A stretch of DNA of 11,189 nt from Syntrophaceae bacterium UBA2210 (GTDB taxonomy: Bacteria; Desulfobacterota; Syntrophia; Syntrophales; UBA2210). The notes under the pieces are model-generated. The model was not told the origin of the DNA and ran no database searches. It saw nothing but the letters and a program-made list of their open reading frames with translations. Both the position numbers and the translations under genes were made by a program. The stretch covers positions 1 to 11,189 of the forward strand of contig DCUQ01000022.1 of the NCBI GenBank assembly GCA_002327865.1. Reading direction: 5' to 3'. Every line of letters begins with the position of its first letter. Position 1 is the stretch's first letter. Positions 1 to 6,594 of the stretch are shown here, piece after piece.

Positions 1-321
1 TGCTCAAAGATATTCCAATATGCACATCGGCCCCACACCCTTTTGGGCATCACCATAGAGAGTAAAGCTCCGAAATGCAACGCTTGAAGAATACTGAATA
101 AATACCTGGGGTAACCAGGTGTATGGCTCGGGGTAAAGGTACCGGTACTGGTTTTTCCGTTGAAGATTCTAAGTACGGACAAGATGGCGGACCGACGGCC
201 TGCGGACAGATCCGGTATCGCGGTTATTGAACCGGAACTCACATTCCTTGAGATGTCGGGAAGGGAGATATTTTTGTTGCCGGGTCGAAGGCGGGATAGT
301 GAGCCACCACTATCATATCGC
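1..321. other. Non-coding region downstream of ectC
   Basis: I see no convincing gene here. A small hairpin (ACCTGG, 5-base loop, CCAGGT) sits at 104-120. On the minus strand an ATG at 56-54 opens a frame that runs off the left edge after 18 codons. A second minus-strand frame over the same bases stops near position 4. Neither gives a recognisable protein and no good ribosome-binding site decides between them. A plus-strand open frame at 160-411 runs straight through the ectC terminator hairpin and into the ectC 3' end, so I treat it as spurious. One copy of a diverged direct repeat lies at 214-252. Confidence 0.5.
214..252 (+). repeat. Diverged direct repeat, copy A (left of ectABC)
   Basis: The core at 225-249 (begins TATTGAACCGG, ends CATTCCTT) matches 2806-2830 in 21 of 25 positions by eye, in the same orientation. 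A shared GGTAT lies just upstream of both cores. The two copies bracket ectABC and its terminator. The copies could be decayed pieces of a dispersed element or a duplicated intergenic segment. The function is unknown. Confidence 0.4.
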
Positions 322-353
322 AAGAAAGCCCGCCTGAATCGGCGGGCTTTCTT
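322..353 (-). terminator. Rho-independent terminator of ectABC
   Basis: A 13-bp perfect stem is formed by AAGAAAGCCCGCC (322-334) and GGCGGGCTTTCTT (341-353) with a 6-base loop. Read leftward it has a GC-rich core followed by a CTTTCTT tract, and it lies 34 bases after the ectC stop codon. The symmetric A/T flanks would let it work in both directions. Confidence 0.88.
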
Positions 354-386
354 GGTCCGGTATATCAATGCTGCATCCTGCGGTTG

Positions 387-782
387 CTACGCTTCTTTGT
401 CGACAGGGTAGGAGCCGTCGGGGAGGTGTACTTCCCGGCCCGCGAGGGCCGGATTGAACACGCACATTAGTCTCAATTGCTTGAAAGCTCTCAGGTAATG
501 TTTGTCATTGTTGTCAAGCGCGTAAAGAGTTCCAGGTTTTATCGGGTATATCTTTCCGTCATCGAGGGTTTCCACTTCGCCTTCACCTTCGATGCAGTAT
601 ACGGCCTCGAGGTGATTCTTGTACCAGATAAGGGTTTCAGTATCGGCAAAGATGGTAGTCTCATGGAACGAAAATCCCATGTTTTCGCTTTTGAGGAGCA
701 ACCTTGTGCTTACCCAGTTACCATTCTCCGCGAGAACCTCCCGGTCGGTTCCTCTGGTTTCATCGAGCGTTCTTACAAGCAT
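387..782 (-). CDS. ectC: L-ectoine synthase EctC
   Basis: EctC is a cytoplasmic cupin enzyme that cyclises N-gamma-acetyl-L-2,4-diaminobutyrate to ectoine, the last step of the pathway. The protein is 131 aa, normal for the family, and starts MLVRTLDE. Glu59 (in [13 protein letters not shown]), Tyr87 and His95 (in NDKHYLRA) sit where the metal-binding Glu, Tyr and His of characterised EctC proteins lie, so the active site looks intact. The ATG at 782 overlaps the end of ectB by 10 bases, and a purine-rich GGGGGG run upstream within ectB can serve as the ribosome-binding site, which suggests translational coupling. It is the last gene of the operon, followed by a strong terminator. The ectoine hydroxylase gene ectD does not follow. 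Confidence 0.96.
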   Translation of the reverse strand: MLVRTLDETRGTDREVLAENGNWVSTRLLLKSENMGFSFHETTIFADTETLIWYKNHLEAVYCIEGEGEVETLDDGKIYPIKPGTLYALDNNDKHYLRAFKQLRLMCVFNPALAGREVHLPDGSYPVDKEA

Positions 783-2056
783 GCCGTTTCCCCCCTGATA
801 ATCGAAGTTCTTTTATCCAGTACGACTCCGATGGCATTGTCTATAATCCTGAGTCCCTCCTGCAGCAATTCTTCCTCTATCACCAGGGGAGGCAGGAACT
901 TCAGCACATCGTCGCGCGCTCCGGCAAGTTCGATTATAAGTCCCTGTTCGAACGCCTCGGAAGAGACTTCGTGACAGAATCCCTGGAGGGGAATATTTAA
1001 TCCATAGATCAATCCTCTGCCACGGATCCGTGCCTCTATGGACGGATATTTCTGAGCTATCTCTTCGAGTCCCTTTCTTAGAACATTTTCCTTGTATTTG
1101 ACCGCCTCGGTCAGGCTGTCGTTTTCCCAGTAACTGAATAATTCGGTCGAAGCGACAAAGGCCAGGTTGTTCCCCCTGAATGTGCCGGTATGTTCGCCCG
1201 GTCTCCATTGATCCAGTTCGGGTTTGAGCAGGACCACCGAGAGGGGCAGCCCGCCTCCTATGGATTTCGACAGGGTGATAATATCCGGGTTGATGCCCGA
1301 AGGTTCAAAACTGAAGAAGGTGCCGGTTCTGCCGTTACCCACCTGGATATCGTCCACGATGAGCAGAATGTCGAAGTCCCTGCACGCCTGTTCAATATTT
1401 TTGAGCCATTGATCGGACGCGACGTTTACGCCGCCTTCCGCCTGAACCGTTTCAAGGATAATTGCCGCAGGCAGGTCCACGCCGCTGCTCTTGTCTTCCA
1501 GGAATTTTCTGAGGTAGACAGACGTATCTAACTCATCGCCGAAATAACCATCGTAAGGCATGAAGGCGACATTTGCCCGGTTTATAAAAGCTTCGTCACG
1601 ATAAAAGGAATTACCGGTTATCGCCATCGATCCCATTGTCAGGCCGTGAAAGGCGTTGGTAAAACAAATGATATTCGATCTGCCCTTCACCATCCTTGCG
1701 AGTTTCAACGCGGTTTCGACCGCGTTTGTGCCGGTGGGACCCGAGAATTGTATCTTGTGCTCCATGTGTCTCGGCTCCAGGATCGTGTAATAGAACGTCT
1801 CCAGGAATTTCTTCTTCGCGCTTGTCGCTTTGTCTAATCCATGCACAATCCCATCGTTTTTTATATACTCGATCAGGGCGTCCTGGACACGGGGGTTGTT
1901 ATGTCCGTAGTTGATAGTGCCCGCTCCCGCAAAGAAATCGATAAACTCCTTGTCTTGTTCGTCGTAGAGATATGACCCCTTTGCTTTGTTAAACACTGTC
2001 GGAAAGTGCCTCACATAACTTCTTACCTGTGATTCCAGCTGCTCAAATATTCTCAT
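773..2056 (-). CDS. ectB: L-2,4-diaminobutyrate aminotransferase EctB
   Basis: EctB is a PLP-dependent class III aminotransferase that makes L-2,4-diaminobutyrate from aspartate semialdehyde with glutamate as amino donor, the first committed step of ectoine synthesis. The protein is 427 aa, full length for the family. The phosphate-binding segment [10 protein letters not shown] is at 105-114, the cofactor-binding Asp235 lies in [15 protein letters not shown] (231-245), and the Schiff-base Lys264 lies in TLSKSIGGG (261-269). The start is well supported by AAAGGAG five bases upstream of the ATG. It lies 78 bases after ectA and overlaps ectC by 10 bases. Placement between ectA and ectC separates it from other class III aminotransferases such as GABA or ornithine enzymes. 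Confidence 0.97.
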   Translation of the reverse strand: MRIFEQLESQVRSYVRHFPTVFNKAKGSYLYDEQDKEFIDFFAGAGTINYGHNNPRVQDALIEYIKNDGIVHGLDKATSAKKKFLETFYYTILEPRHMEHKIQFSGPTGTNAVETALKLARMVKGRSNIICFTNAFHGLTMGSMAITGNSFYRDEAFINRANVAFMPYDGYFGDELDTSVYLRKFLEDKSSGVDLPAAIILETVQAEGGVNVASDQWLKNIEQACRDFDILLIVDDIQVGNGRTGTFFSFEPSGINPDIITLSKSIGGGLPLSVVLLKPELDQWRPGEHTGTFRGNNLAFVASTELFSYWENDSLTEAVKYKENVLRKGLEEIAQKYPSIEARIRGRGLIYGLNIPLQGFCHEVSSEAFEQGLIIELAGARDDVLKFLPPLVIEEELLQEGLRIIDNAIGVVLDKRTSIIRGETACL

Positions 2057-2096
2057 CGTTACTCCTTTCGTCTATGGTCCCTTTGCCGCATTTTTT

Positions 2097-2113
2097 TTGG
2101 TGCCTGTCACCAA
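2097..2113. repeat. REP-like palindrome between ectA and ectB
   Basis: A perfect 6-bp stem TTGGTG / CACCAA encloses a 5-base loop (CCTGT) and is preceded on the plus strand by a run of T. It lies in the 78-base ectA-ectB gap. In the direction of transcription the stem is followed by a run of A, not T, so it is not a classical terminator for the operon. It may be a small dispersed palindrome or an intercistronic RNA-processing hairpin. Confidence 0.45.
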
Positions 2114-2134
2114 TCGCACTGCGAACGAATAATA

Positions 2135-2653
2135 TTAACGGTTGTCGAAGGGACCGATTCTGAATAAAATTTCCGCTTCGTGATCTGCGTCTCCAAAGAG
2201 ATCTTCGGAGAACAGTATAGACATGTTGCATGAAACGCCCAATCTCTTCGCGAATGATTCGAAAAGAGATTGAGAGCTGCGGTTTGAAGGGTTTACCGTG
2301 GTTTCCAGATTCGAAACGAACTTCAGTTCCGGGCGCTTTAACAATTCTTCAAGCATCCTGCTTCCAACACCCTGTTTCCTAACCGTTTCATCTACCGCAA
2401 CCTGCCATACAAACAGGGTATTTTCTTTTAACGGATGCAGATATGCCGATATAAAACCCAGGATATTTCCGTCACGCTCCGCGACAATGCAGGTTTTACG
2501 GAAATGATCCGCCAGCAAAAGATAACAATAGAGCGAGTTGAGATCCAGCGGCCTTGAATTTCCGATCAGATTATGAATGTGCCGGCTGTCTCCGATGCGC
2601 GGCTCCCTGAAAAAATACGGGTTCTCTTCGTTGTGATAACCTGGATTTGACAT
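2135..2653 (-). CDS. ectA: L-2,4-diaminobutyrate N-gamma-acetyltransferase EctA
   Basis: EctA is a GNAT-family enzyme that transfers acetyl from acetyl-CoA to the gamma-amino group of L-2,4-diaminobutyrate, the second step of ectoine synthesis. The protein is 172 aa, typical in length. FREPRIGD (15-22) opens the GNAT fold. NSRPLDLNSLYCYLLLADHF (32-51) matches the substrate-side region usual in EctA. The acetyl-CoA loop RKQGVGSRML is at 92-101, followed by the TTVNPSNRSSQSLF segment. It is the first gene of ectABC. The start has only a weak upstream AGGT element. The A+T-rich stretch just upstream (about 2654-2690) is the likely promoter area, but I cannot place -35 and -10 boxes with confidence. 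Confidence 0.95.
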   Translation of the reverse strand: MSNPGYHNEENPYFFREPRIGDSRHIHNLIGNSRPLDLNSLYCYLLLADHFRKTCIVAERDGNILGFISAYLHPLKENTLFVWQVAVDETVRKQGVGSRMLEELLKRPELKFVSNLETTVNPSNRSSQSLFESFAKRLGVSCNMSILFSEDLFGDADHEAEILFRIGPFDNR

Positions 2654-2797
2654 AAAAATACCTGTTCATAAAAAATAAAAATTGCGACACCCTTGAAAGC
2701 CCGTACCAAACGTTCTCCCCGTAATTAAAAAAGGGGGCTTTTGACCAGGACAGCGGGTTATTTATTAAGTTTTTAACAACAATGCTCAGATGCCTGT

Positions 2798-2832
2798 GGT
2801 ATGGCTATTGAACCAAAACTCACATACTTTAG
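2798..2832 (+). repeat. Diverged direct repeat, copy B (right of ectABC)
   Basis: The core at 2806-2830 (begins TATTGAACCAA, ends CATACTTT) pairs with copy A at 225-249 with four mismatches. Both copies are in the same orientation and lie outside ectABC on opposite sides. The similarity fades quickly beyond the core, so the relationship is old or partial. Confidence 0.4.
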
Positions 2833-2952
2833 GGCGAAGGCAGAAGGTTGATCGAGGGCCTTTGATAAGCCCTGTTTGAAAATATCCTGAAGGATCGGTA
2901 ATGTTAATGAAAAACCCTCCCAGGCAAGGCCGTTATTGCTATGACCCGCCCG

Positions 2953-2994
2953 GTAATGGTTTTCAGCAGTACCGTCTTAACTGAAAACCATTAC
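2953..2994. repeat. 14-bp perfect inverted repeat (hairpin)
   Basis: GTAATGGTTTTCAG (2953-2966) and CTGAAAACCATTAC (2981-2994) are exact reverse complements around a 14-base spacer. It is not followed by a T run on either strand, so it is not a standard intrinsic terminator. Possible roles are a dyad operator, a recombination or insertion-element end, or a structured RNA end. I cannot choose between these from this single copy. Confidence 0.6.
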
Positions 2995-3328
2995 TTGGAA
3001 TAACGCATAAACCTACTTTCACCTGATAACAAAAAATTGTAAAACCCACTGGCTGCGGTCCGGTGCTCTTTCCGGATTCACCTGAACACATCAGAAACCG
3101 TTCCATCCTGTCATCACTTTCGAACTCTTTAAAATGGAAATCCATAAAGCGAAGAAAACAATGATAAGGACTTTTTATGAAGGCGAACATAACAAAAACC
3201 GCCTCAGAAATCAAGGAAGGCGGGTGCGATATGCCCCGGCGTAGGTTGCGTAGGGGTTATAATCAAGAGTTTTTACGGTAAGTTGCTGGTATCACAAAAA
3301 TTGAAATAAAAATGAAAAAACAGCGGAA

Positions 3329-3355
3329 AAACAAGAAAAACATGGGTATTGCCAT
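3329..3355 (-). terminator. Possible weak terminator after tonB
   Basis: Read leftward, a short ATGG/CCAT stem with a 6-base loop (3342-3355) is followed by GTTTTTCTTGTTTTTCC. The T tract begins soon after the tonB stop codon. The stem is only 4 bp, so efficient intrinsic termination is doubtful. It is listed because no better candidate lies close to tonB. Confidence 0.25.
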
Positions 3356-3361
3356 ATTTCG

Positions 3362-4057
3362 TTACGACCCCTGTTTCAGGACGAAACGGACAGGTACATC
3401 CACCCACATGGCGAAGGGAACACTCGCACGGGAGGCCGGTTCGAACTTCCATCGCCCGACCGTTTTCAGGGCGGCCCGGTCGAGAATCGGATACCCCGAC
3501 GATTCTTTTACCCGTGATTCGACAACCGTTCCGTCTGCGCCTATATGAACGGAAAGCAGGACAGTTCCTTCATAACCCCTCCGTCTTGCGACAGGGGGAT
3601 AAACCGGGGGATCGTTTTCCATGTATCGTGGTACTGCCCGGGATACAGGCACAGCTTCCTTTTGGAGGGGAGCTGCCGCGGGCGGGGAAGGGGAGGATAC
3701 CCGGGATGCTACCGCGATGGCTGTATCCGTCGATATCGTTTCTTGTCGCTTTGGAATATTTGTTTTCCGGATCTGAGTAACAGCACTTTCTTTATGTACC
3801 GGCTCTTTTATTACTGGCTTTTCTTTCTTCTCGATGACCGTTTGTTTCGCTTCCGCAGGCCGTGTAACAGGCAGTTCTTTCTTCTCGATTTCGCTGAACG
3901 TGGAAACGAACGAGACCGCGAGAGATCTGTTTGTACAGGTTTTCATGTGAACGGCACGTTGATCGACGGGTATACGGACGAAGGCCACACACAGATGGAT
4001 GACGACAGTCAGCAATACCGCTAACAGCAGATCTCTATTTACCGTTATTCCTTCCAT
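3362..4057 (-). CDS. tonB: TonB energy-transducing protein
   Basis: TonB links the inner-membrane proton motor (ExbB-ExbD) to outer-membrane receptors through the receptor's TonB box. The protein is 231 aa. One N-terminal membrane anchor (about 9-27) carries His21, which corresponds in position to the functionally important transmembrane His of E. coli TonB. A Lys/Glu/Pro-rich periplasmic spacer (about 55-140) follows. The C-terminal TonB domain (about 143-228) includes YPPVARRRGYEGTVLLSV and ALKTVGRWKFEPA. It overlaps exbD by 13 bases and is the last gene of the B12 locus, so it probably serves the BtuB encoded upstream. The start has no strong Shine-Dalgarno and is probably coupled to exbD. 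Confidence 0.92.
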   Translation of the reverse strand: MEGITVNRDLLLAVLLTVVIHLCVAFVRIPVDQRAVHMKTCTNRSLAVSFVSTFSEIEKKELPVTRPAEAKQTVIEKKEKPVIKEPVHKESAVTQIRKTNIPKRQETISTDTAIAVASRVSSPSPPAAAPLQKEAVPVSRAVPRYMENDPPVYPPVARRRGYEGTVLLSVHIGADGTVVESRVKESSGYPILDRAALKTVGRWKFEPASRASVPFAMWVDVPVRFVLKQGS

Positions 4058-4449
4058 TTCGTCTCTAACGACACCCCGCTTATACCCGATTTTCTTACAG
4101 TATCCATTACCGCGATTATCGTTTCATAAGGAACTTTCCTGTCCCCGGACACCAGCACCTTTCTCCCGGGAGATTCGTCGTGGAGCAGTATCAGCCTGTC
4201 CTTTAGTTCCGAAAGGGTTACCGCTTCCTTATCGAGGAATATCCCGCCGTCGCGGGTTATGGTGATGTCGGCGAAGTCCTTCTTATCTACCGTGGCGGTG
4301 GACGACGCGGGCAACTGGACGGGCAGGCCACGGTGAATGACCATGGGTATGGTGCAAAATATGAAGGCCACCAGGAGGAGAAAAATAACATCGATGAGCG
4401 GTATTATTTCGATACGGGCCTTTCCTGTATGCCGCCTGGGAATTTTCAT
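4045..4449 (-). CDS. exbD: ExbD-family biopolymer transport protein
   Basis: ExbD is the single-pass subunit of the proton-driven ExbB-ExbD motor that energises TonB. The protein is 134 aa, normal for the family. A basic N-terminus precedes a transmembrane helix starting IIPLIDVIFLLL. Asp20 in this segment is the conserved proton-carrying residue of ExbD/TolR proteins. A periplasmic domain follows, including VLVSGDRKVPYETIIAVMD. The ATG overlaps the exbB stop by four bases and the end overlaps tonB, an arrangement expected for equal production of the complex. TolR is the main alternative, but the adjacent tonB and the B12 genes favour ExbD. Confidence 0.93.
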   Translation of the reverse strand: MKIPRRHTGKARIEIIPLIDVIFLLLVAFIFCTIPMVIHRGLPVQLPASSTATVDKKDFADITITRDGGIFLDKEAVTLSELKDRLILLHDESPGRKVLVSGDRKVPYETIIAVMDTVRKSGISGVSLETKWKE

Positions 4450-5066
4450 CTCGCCCCTTTTGCCCCGTTTCTGTTCTTTTCGAAGATGATCTCCATGTTG
4501 GTCCCGTACTTCTCGATTTCCTGCGTAGTCTTTTCGATCTGTGACAGGAAATAATTGTAGGGGATGAGGCTGAAGATCGCTATAGTCAGGCCGAAGGCGG
4601 TCGTCAGCAGGGCCTGCGAAATGCCCTCCGTGATCATGGAAGGATGTTCGACTCCTGCCGTGCCGAGCATGTGAAACGAATAGATAATCCCCGTCACCGT
4701 CCCCAGAATTCCCAGAAGGGGCGAAAGGGTGATCATCGTGTCTATTATGGGCAGATACCGCCTCATCCGCGCGATCTCTTCGTCAGCGCTCATACGCAGC
4801 GCGTCCCGCAGTGAAAATTCGCGGTGGACGACCCCGCAGACCATGACCCGGATAACGCAATCTCTTGTATCTCTTGTCAGTGTCCTGGCTTCCTCGAATC
4901 TGTTCTTTTCGATCAACTCCATGAAATCGTCCAGCCGTTTCCTGTCGCGGGTTTTCTTCTCCCTGATCCAGAACAACCCCCTTTCCATGATCAACGAAAG
5001 GGATATGAGGGAACACAGGAGAAGAGGGTACATTACCGGTCCACCCTGGTAAAAATAATCAAGCAT
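4446..5066 (-). CDS. exbB: ExbB-family proton channel protein
   Basis: ExbB is the polytopic inner-membrane subunit of the TonB-energising motor (MotA/TolQ/ExbB family). The protein is 206 aa. It has three likely membrane helices: about 11-28, 106-130 (with SPLLGILGTVTGIIYSF) and 148-172 (with QALLTTAFGLTIAIFSL). Thr123 in helix 2 and Thr156 in helix 3 fall where the pore-lining threonines of E. coli ExbB lie. The ATG is six bases after the btuF stop, and a GGAAAGGA element within the end of btuF acts as its ribosome-binding site, so it is transcribed with the B12 genes. TolQ is the alternative family name, disfavoured by the neighbours. Confidence 0.93.
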   Translation of the reverse strand: MLDYFYQGGPVMYPLLLCSLISLSLIMERGLFWIREKKTRDRKRLDDFMELIEKNRFEEARTLTRDTRDCVIRVMVCGVVHREFSLRDALRMSADEEIARMRRYLPIIDTMITLSPLLGILGTVTGIIYSFHMLGTAGVEHPSMITEGISQALLTTAFGLTIAIFSLIPYNYFLSQIEKTTQEIEKYGTNMEIIFEKNRNGAKGAR

Positions 5067-5072
5067 AGCGGA

Positions 5073-6017
5073 TTAATCCTTTCCTGGTAACTGTGACGTT
5101 GCAACGCACGGGTTTTCGACCTCCGGATGGATAATTCCGACGATTTCCTCCAGTCCGTCGACGATTCTGGGTGACGAACGGTCTATCAGATCCGAATCTA
5201 TGATATGAATCCTGCCGCCGGCGACCGCCGGAATATGCTTCCACCTCAGCCATTCGCTTTTTACGCGGGAGAAATCCTCTCCTTTCTCCATGGACGATAT
5301 GATTATGAAATCGGGTTTCCTCGCGATGACGTCTTCGATGCCGCAGCGGGGATACCTGATCTTTACATCACCGTAGATATTTACTCCCCCTGCCAGCTCT
5401 ATCAGCCTGTTGCAGAGTGTATTTCCGCCTGCCGTGACGACGGGATTACTGCCTATCTGGATGAAAACCCTCGGCTTCTCACGATGTTCGGTCAGCGAAA
5501 CAACCGCGTCTACCCTGTCTCTAAGACGCGAAACCAGCGTTTCGGCCTGTTTTTCCCGCCCCGTTATCGTGCCTATATGCAGGATCGTCTCGAATATATC
5601 TTCGAAACTGCCGGGATTAATGACATATACCGGAACCTCGATTTCTTCCAGTTGTTCGACGATATCTTTCCTGTTCCCGTCGGCGGTGGCGATAACCAGA
5701 TCGGGAACCAGGGACACCACCCTTTCGAGGGATATGTTGACGAAACTCCCTACCTTCGGTTTAGACCTCGCGGCTTCGGGGTAATCGCTGAAGGTGGTTA
5801 CCCCTGCCGTTCTGTCGCCCAGCCCGATTGCGAACAATATCTCGGTTATGCCCGGCGCCAGAGATACGATCCTCTCCGGGTGCGAGGGGAGGGCGACGAT
5901 TCTTCCGATTTCGTCCGTATGCACCTCCCCGTGAGCCGTGGAGAGCAGAATAAAAAGCAGCACTGCGGCAACAGCGACCGTTGTTTTGATAATACGATAT
6001 TTCATATATGCATTCAT
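5073..6017 (-). CDS. btuF: Periplasmic cobalamin-binding protein BtuF
   Basis: This is the substrate-binding component of the B12 ABC importer. It receives corrinoid from BtuB in the periplasm and delivers it to BtuCD. The protein is 314 aa with an N-terminal signal peptide (about 1-30, hydrophobic core VAVAAVLLFILL, then STAHG). No lipobox cysteine is evident, so it is probably soluble. The class III binding-protein fold is shown by PERIVSLAPGITEILFAIGLGDRTAGVT (split at 47-57 and 58-74), SLERVVSLVPDLVI, and a C-terminal lobe ending SPRIVDGLEEI. A GGGGAT element precedes the ATG. Met5 is an alternative start and would leave the signal peptide intact. It lies between cobO (41 bases) and exbB (6 bases). 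An Fe-siderophore binder is the main alternative by fold, but the riboswitches, cobO and btuB point to corrinoid. Confidence 0.88.
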   Translation of the reverse strand: MNAYMKYRIIKTTVAVAAVLLFILLSTAHGEVHTDEIGRIVALPSHPERIVSLAPGITEILFAIGLGDRTAGVTTFSDYPEAARSKPKVGSFVNISLERVVSLVPDLVIATADGNRKDIVEQLEEIEVPVYVINPGSFEDIFETILHIGTITGREKQAETLVSRLRDRVDAVVSLTEHREKPRVFIQIGSNPVVTAGGNTLCNRLIELAGGVNIYGDVKIRYPRCGIEDVIARKPDFIIISSMEKGEDFSRVKSEWLRWKHIPAVAGGRIHIIDSDLIDRSSPRIVDGLEEIVGIIHPEVENPCVATSQLPGKD

Positions 6018-6058
6018 ATCCCCGCGGGCTAACCGCTTTCCGGGCAGTCTTCTCAGGG

Positions 6059-6574
6059 TTACTTTTCGATTCCCTTCCTGGCCTGCACACCCTTTTGATA
6101 ATAATGTTTCACCTCTCTCATTTCCGTGACCAGGTCGGCCCGTTCCACGATGCGCGGATCGGCGTTCCTGCCCGTGATAACCAGCTCGACTCCTTCAGGT
6201 TTTACATTAACAAAATCGAGCAGGTCGTCTACGGAAAAGAGATTATAGCTGGTGGCGATGTTGGCTTCATCCAGGATAACGACCTGGTATTCTCCGGAGC
6301 ACATGATCTCTTTCGCTTCCCGGAGACCCCTCCGGGCGCCCTGTATATCTTCCTCTTCGGGGGCCTTCGTAATAAAACAGTCGCGGCCGTACTGCTTTAT
6401 CACGATACGCCCTTCCAGTTGCGACAGGGCATCGTTCTCGCTGTATCTCATCCCCTTGACGAACTGGGCGATATACACCTTGAGGCCCGCTCCCGCGGCG
6501 CGCAGGGCGAGCCCCAGAGCCGCGGTTGTCTTGCCTTTGCCGTCACCGGTATAAACCTGGATGTAGCCTTTCAT
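6059..6574 (-). CDS. cobO: Cob(I)alamin adenosyltransferase (CobA/CobO/BtuR type)
   Basis: This cytoplasmic enzyme transfers the 5'-deoxyadenosyl group of ATP to the cobalt of reduced corrinoids, giving adenosylcobalamin. The protein is 171 aa, slightly shorter than E. coli BtuR because the N-terminal extension is lacking. The P-loop GDGKGKTT is at 10-17, VVILDEAN is at 98-105, and TGRNADP (134-140) is followed by ADLVTEM and the C-terminal KHYYQKGVQARKGIE, all hallmarks of the family. AGGAGGA sits five bases before the ATG, a strong ribosome-binding site. It follows btuB by 20 bases, so imported corrinoid would be activated by the same transcript. This family is unrelated in fold to PduO and EutT adenosyltransferases. 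Confidence 0.96.
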   Translation of the reverse strand: MKGYIQVYTGDGKGKTTAALGLALRAAGAGLKVYIAQFVKGMRYSENDALSQLEGRIVIKQYGRDCFITKAPEEEDIQGARRGLREAKEIMCSGEYQVVILDEANIATSYNLFSVDDLLDFVNVKPEGVELVITGRNADPRIVERADLVTEMREVKHYYQKGVQARKGIEK

Positions 6575-6594
6575 CGCATTCCTCCTGATTTTCT

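Larger units (their letters stand above)
2654..3361. other. A+T-rich intergenic region between the B12 and ectoine operons
   Basis: There are about 700 bases without a convincing gene, richer in A and T than either flanking operon. The region holds the presumed ectA promoter at its left end and copy B of a diverged direct repeat (2798-2832). It also holds a strong 14-bp inverted repeat (2953-2994), a shorter CCGCCT/AGGCGG stem near 3199-3222, and a T-rich tract (minus strand) after tonB that may end that transcript. A minus-strand open frame at 2963-3214 (83 codons) has no recognisable domain or clear ribosome-binding site, and its end lies inside the inverted repeat, so I do not call it a gene. 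Confidence 0.6.

Noticed and set aside
1..56. Minus-strand open frame running off the left edge
   Set aside because: Only 18 codons are visible, with a poorly spaced ribosome-binding site and no recognisable sequence. A competing frame over the same bases also reads plausibly.
160..411. 83-codon plus-strand open frame left of ectC
   Set aside because: It reads through the ectABC terminator hairpin (the RKKARLNRRAFL part is the stem translated) and into the ectC 3' end, so it is not a plausible gene.
2963..3214. 83-codon minus-strand open frame in the intergenic region
   Set aside because: It has no recognisable motif and no clear ribosome-binding site, its composition is that of the A+T-rich spacer, and its 3' end falls within the 14-bp inverted repeat.
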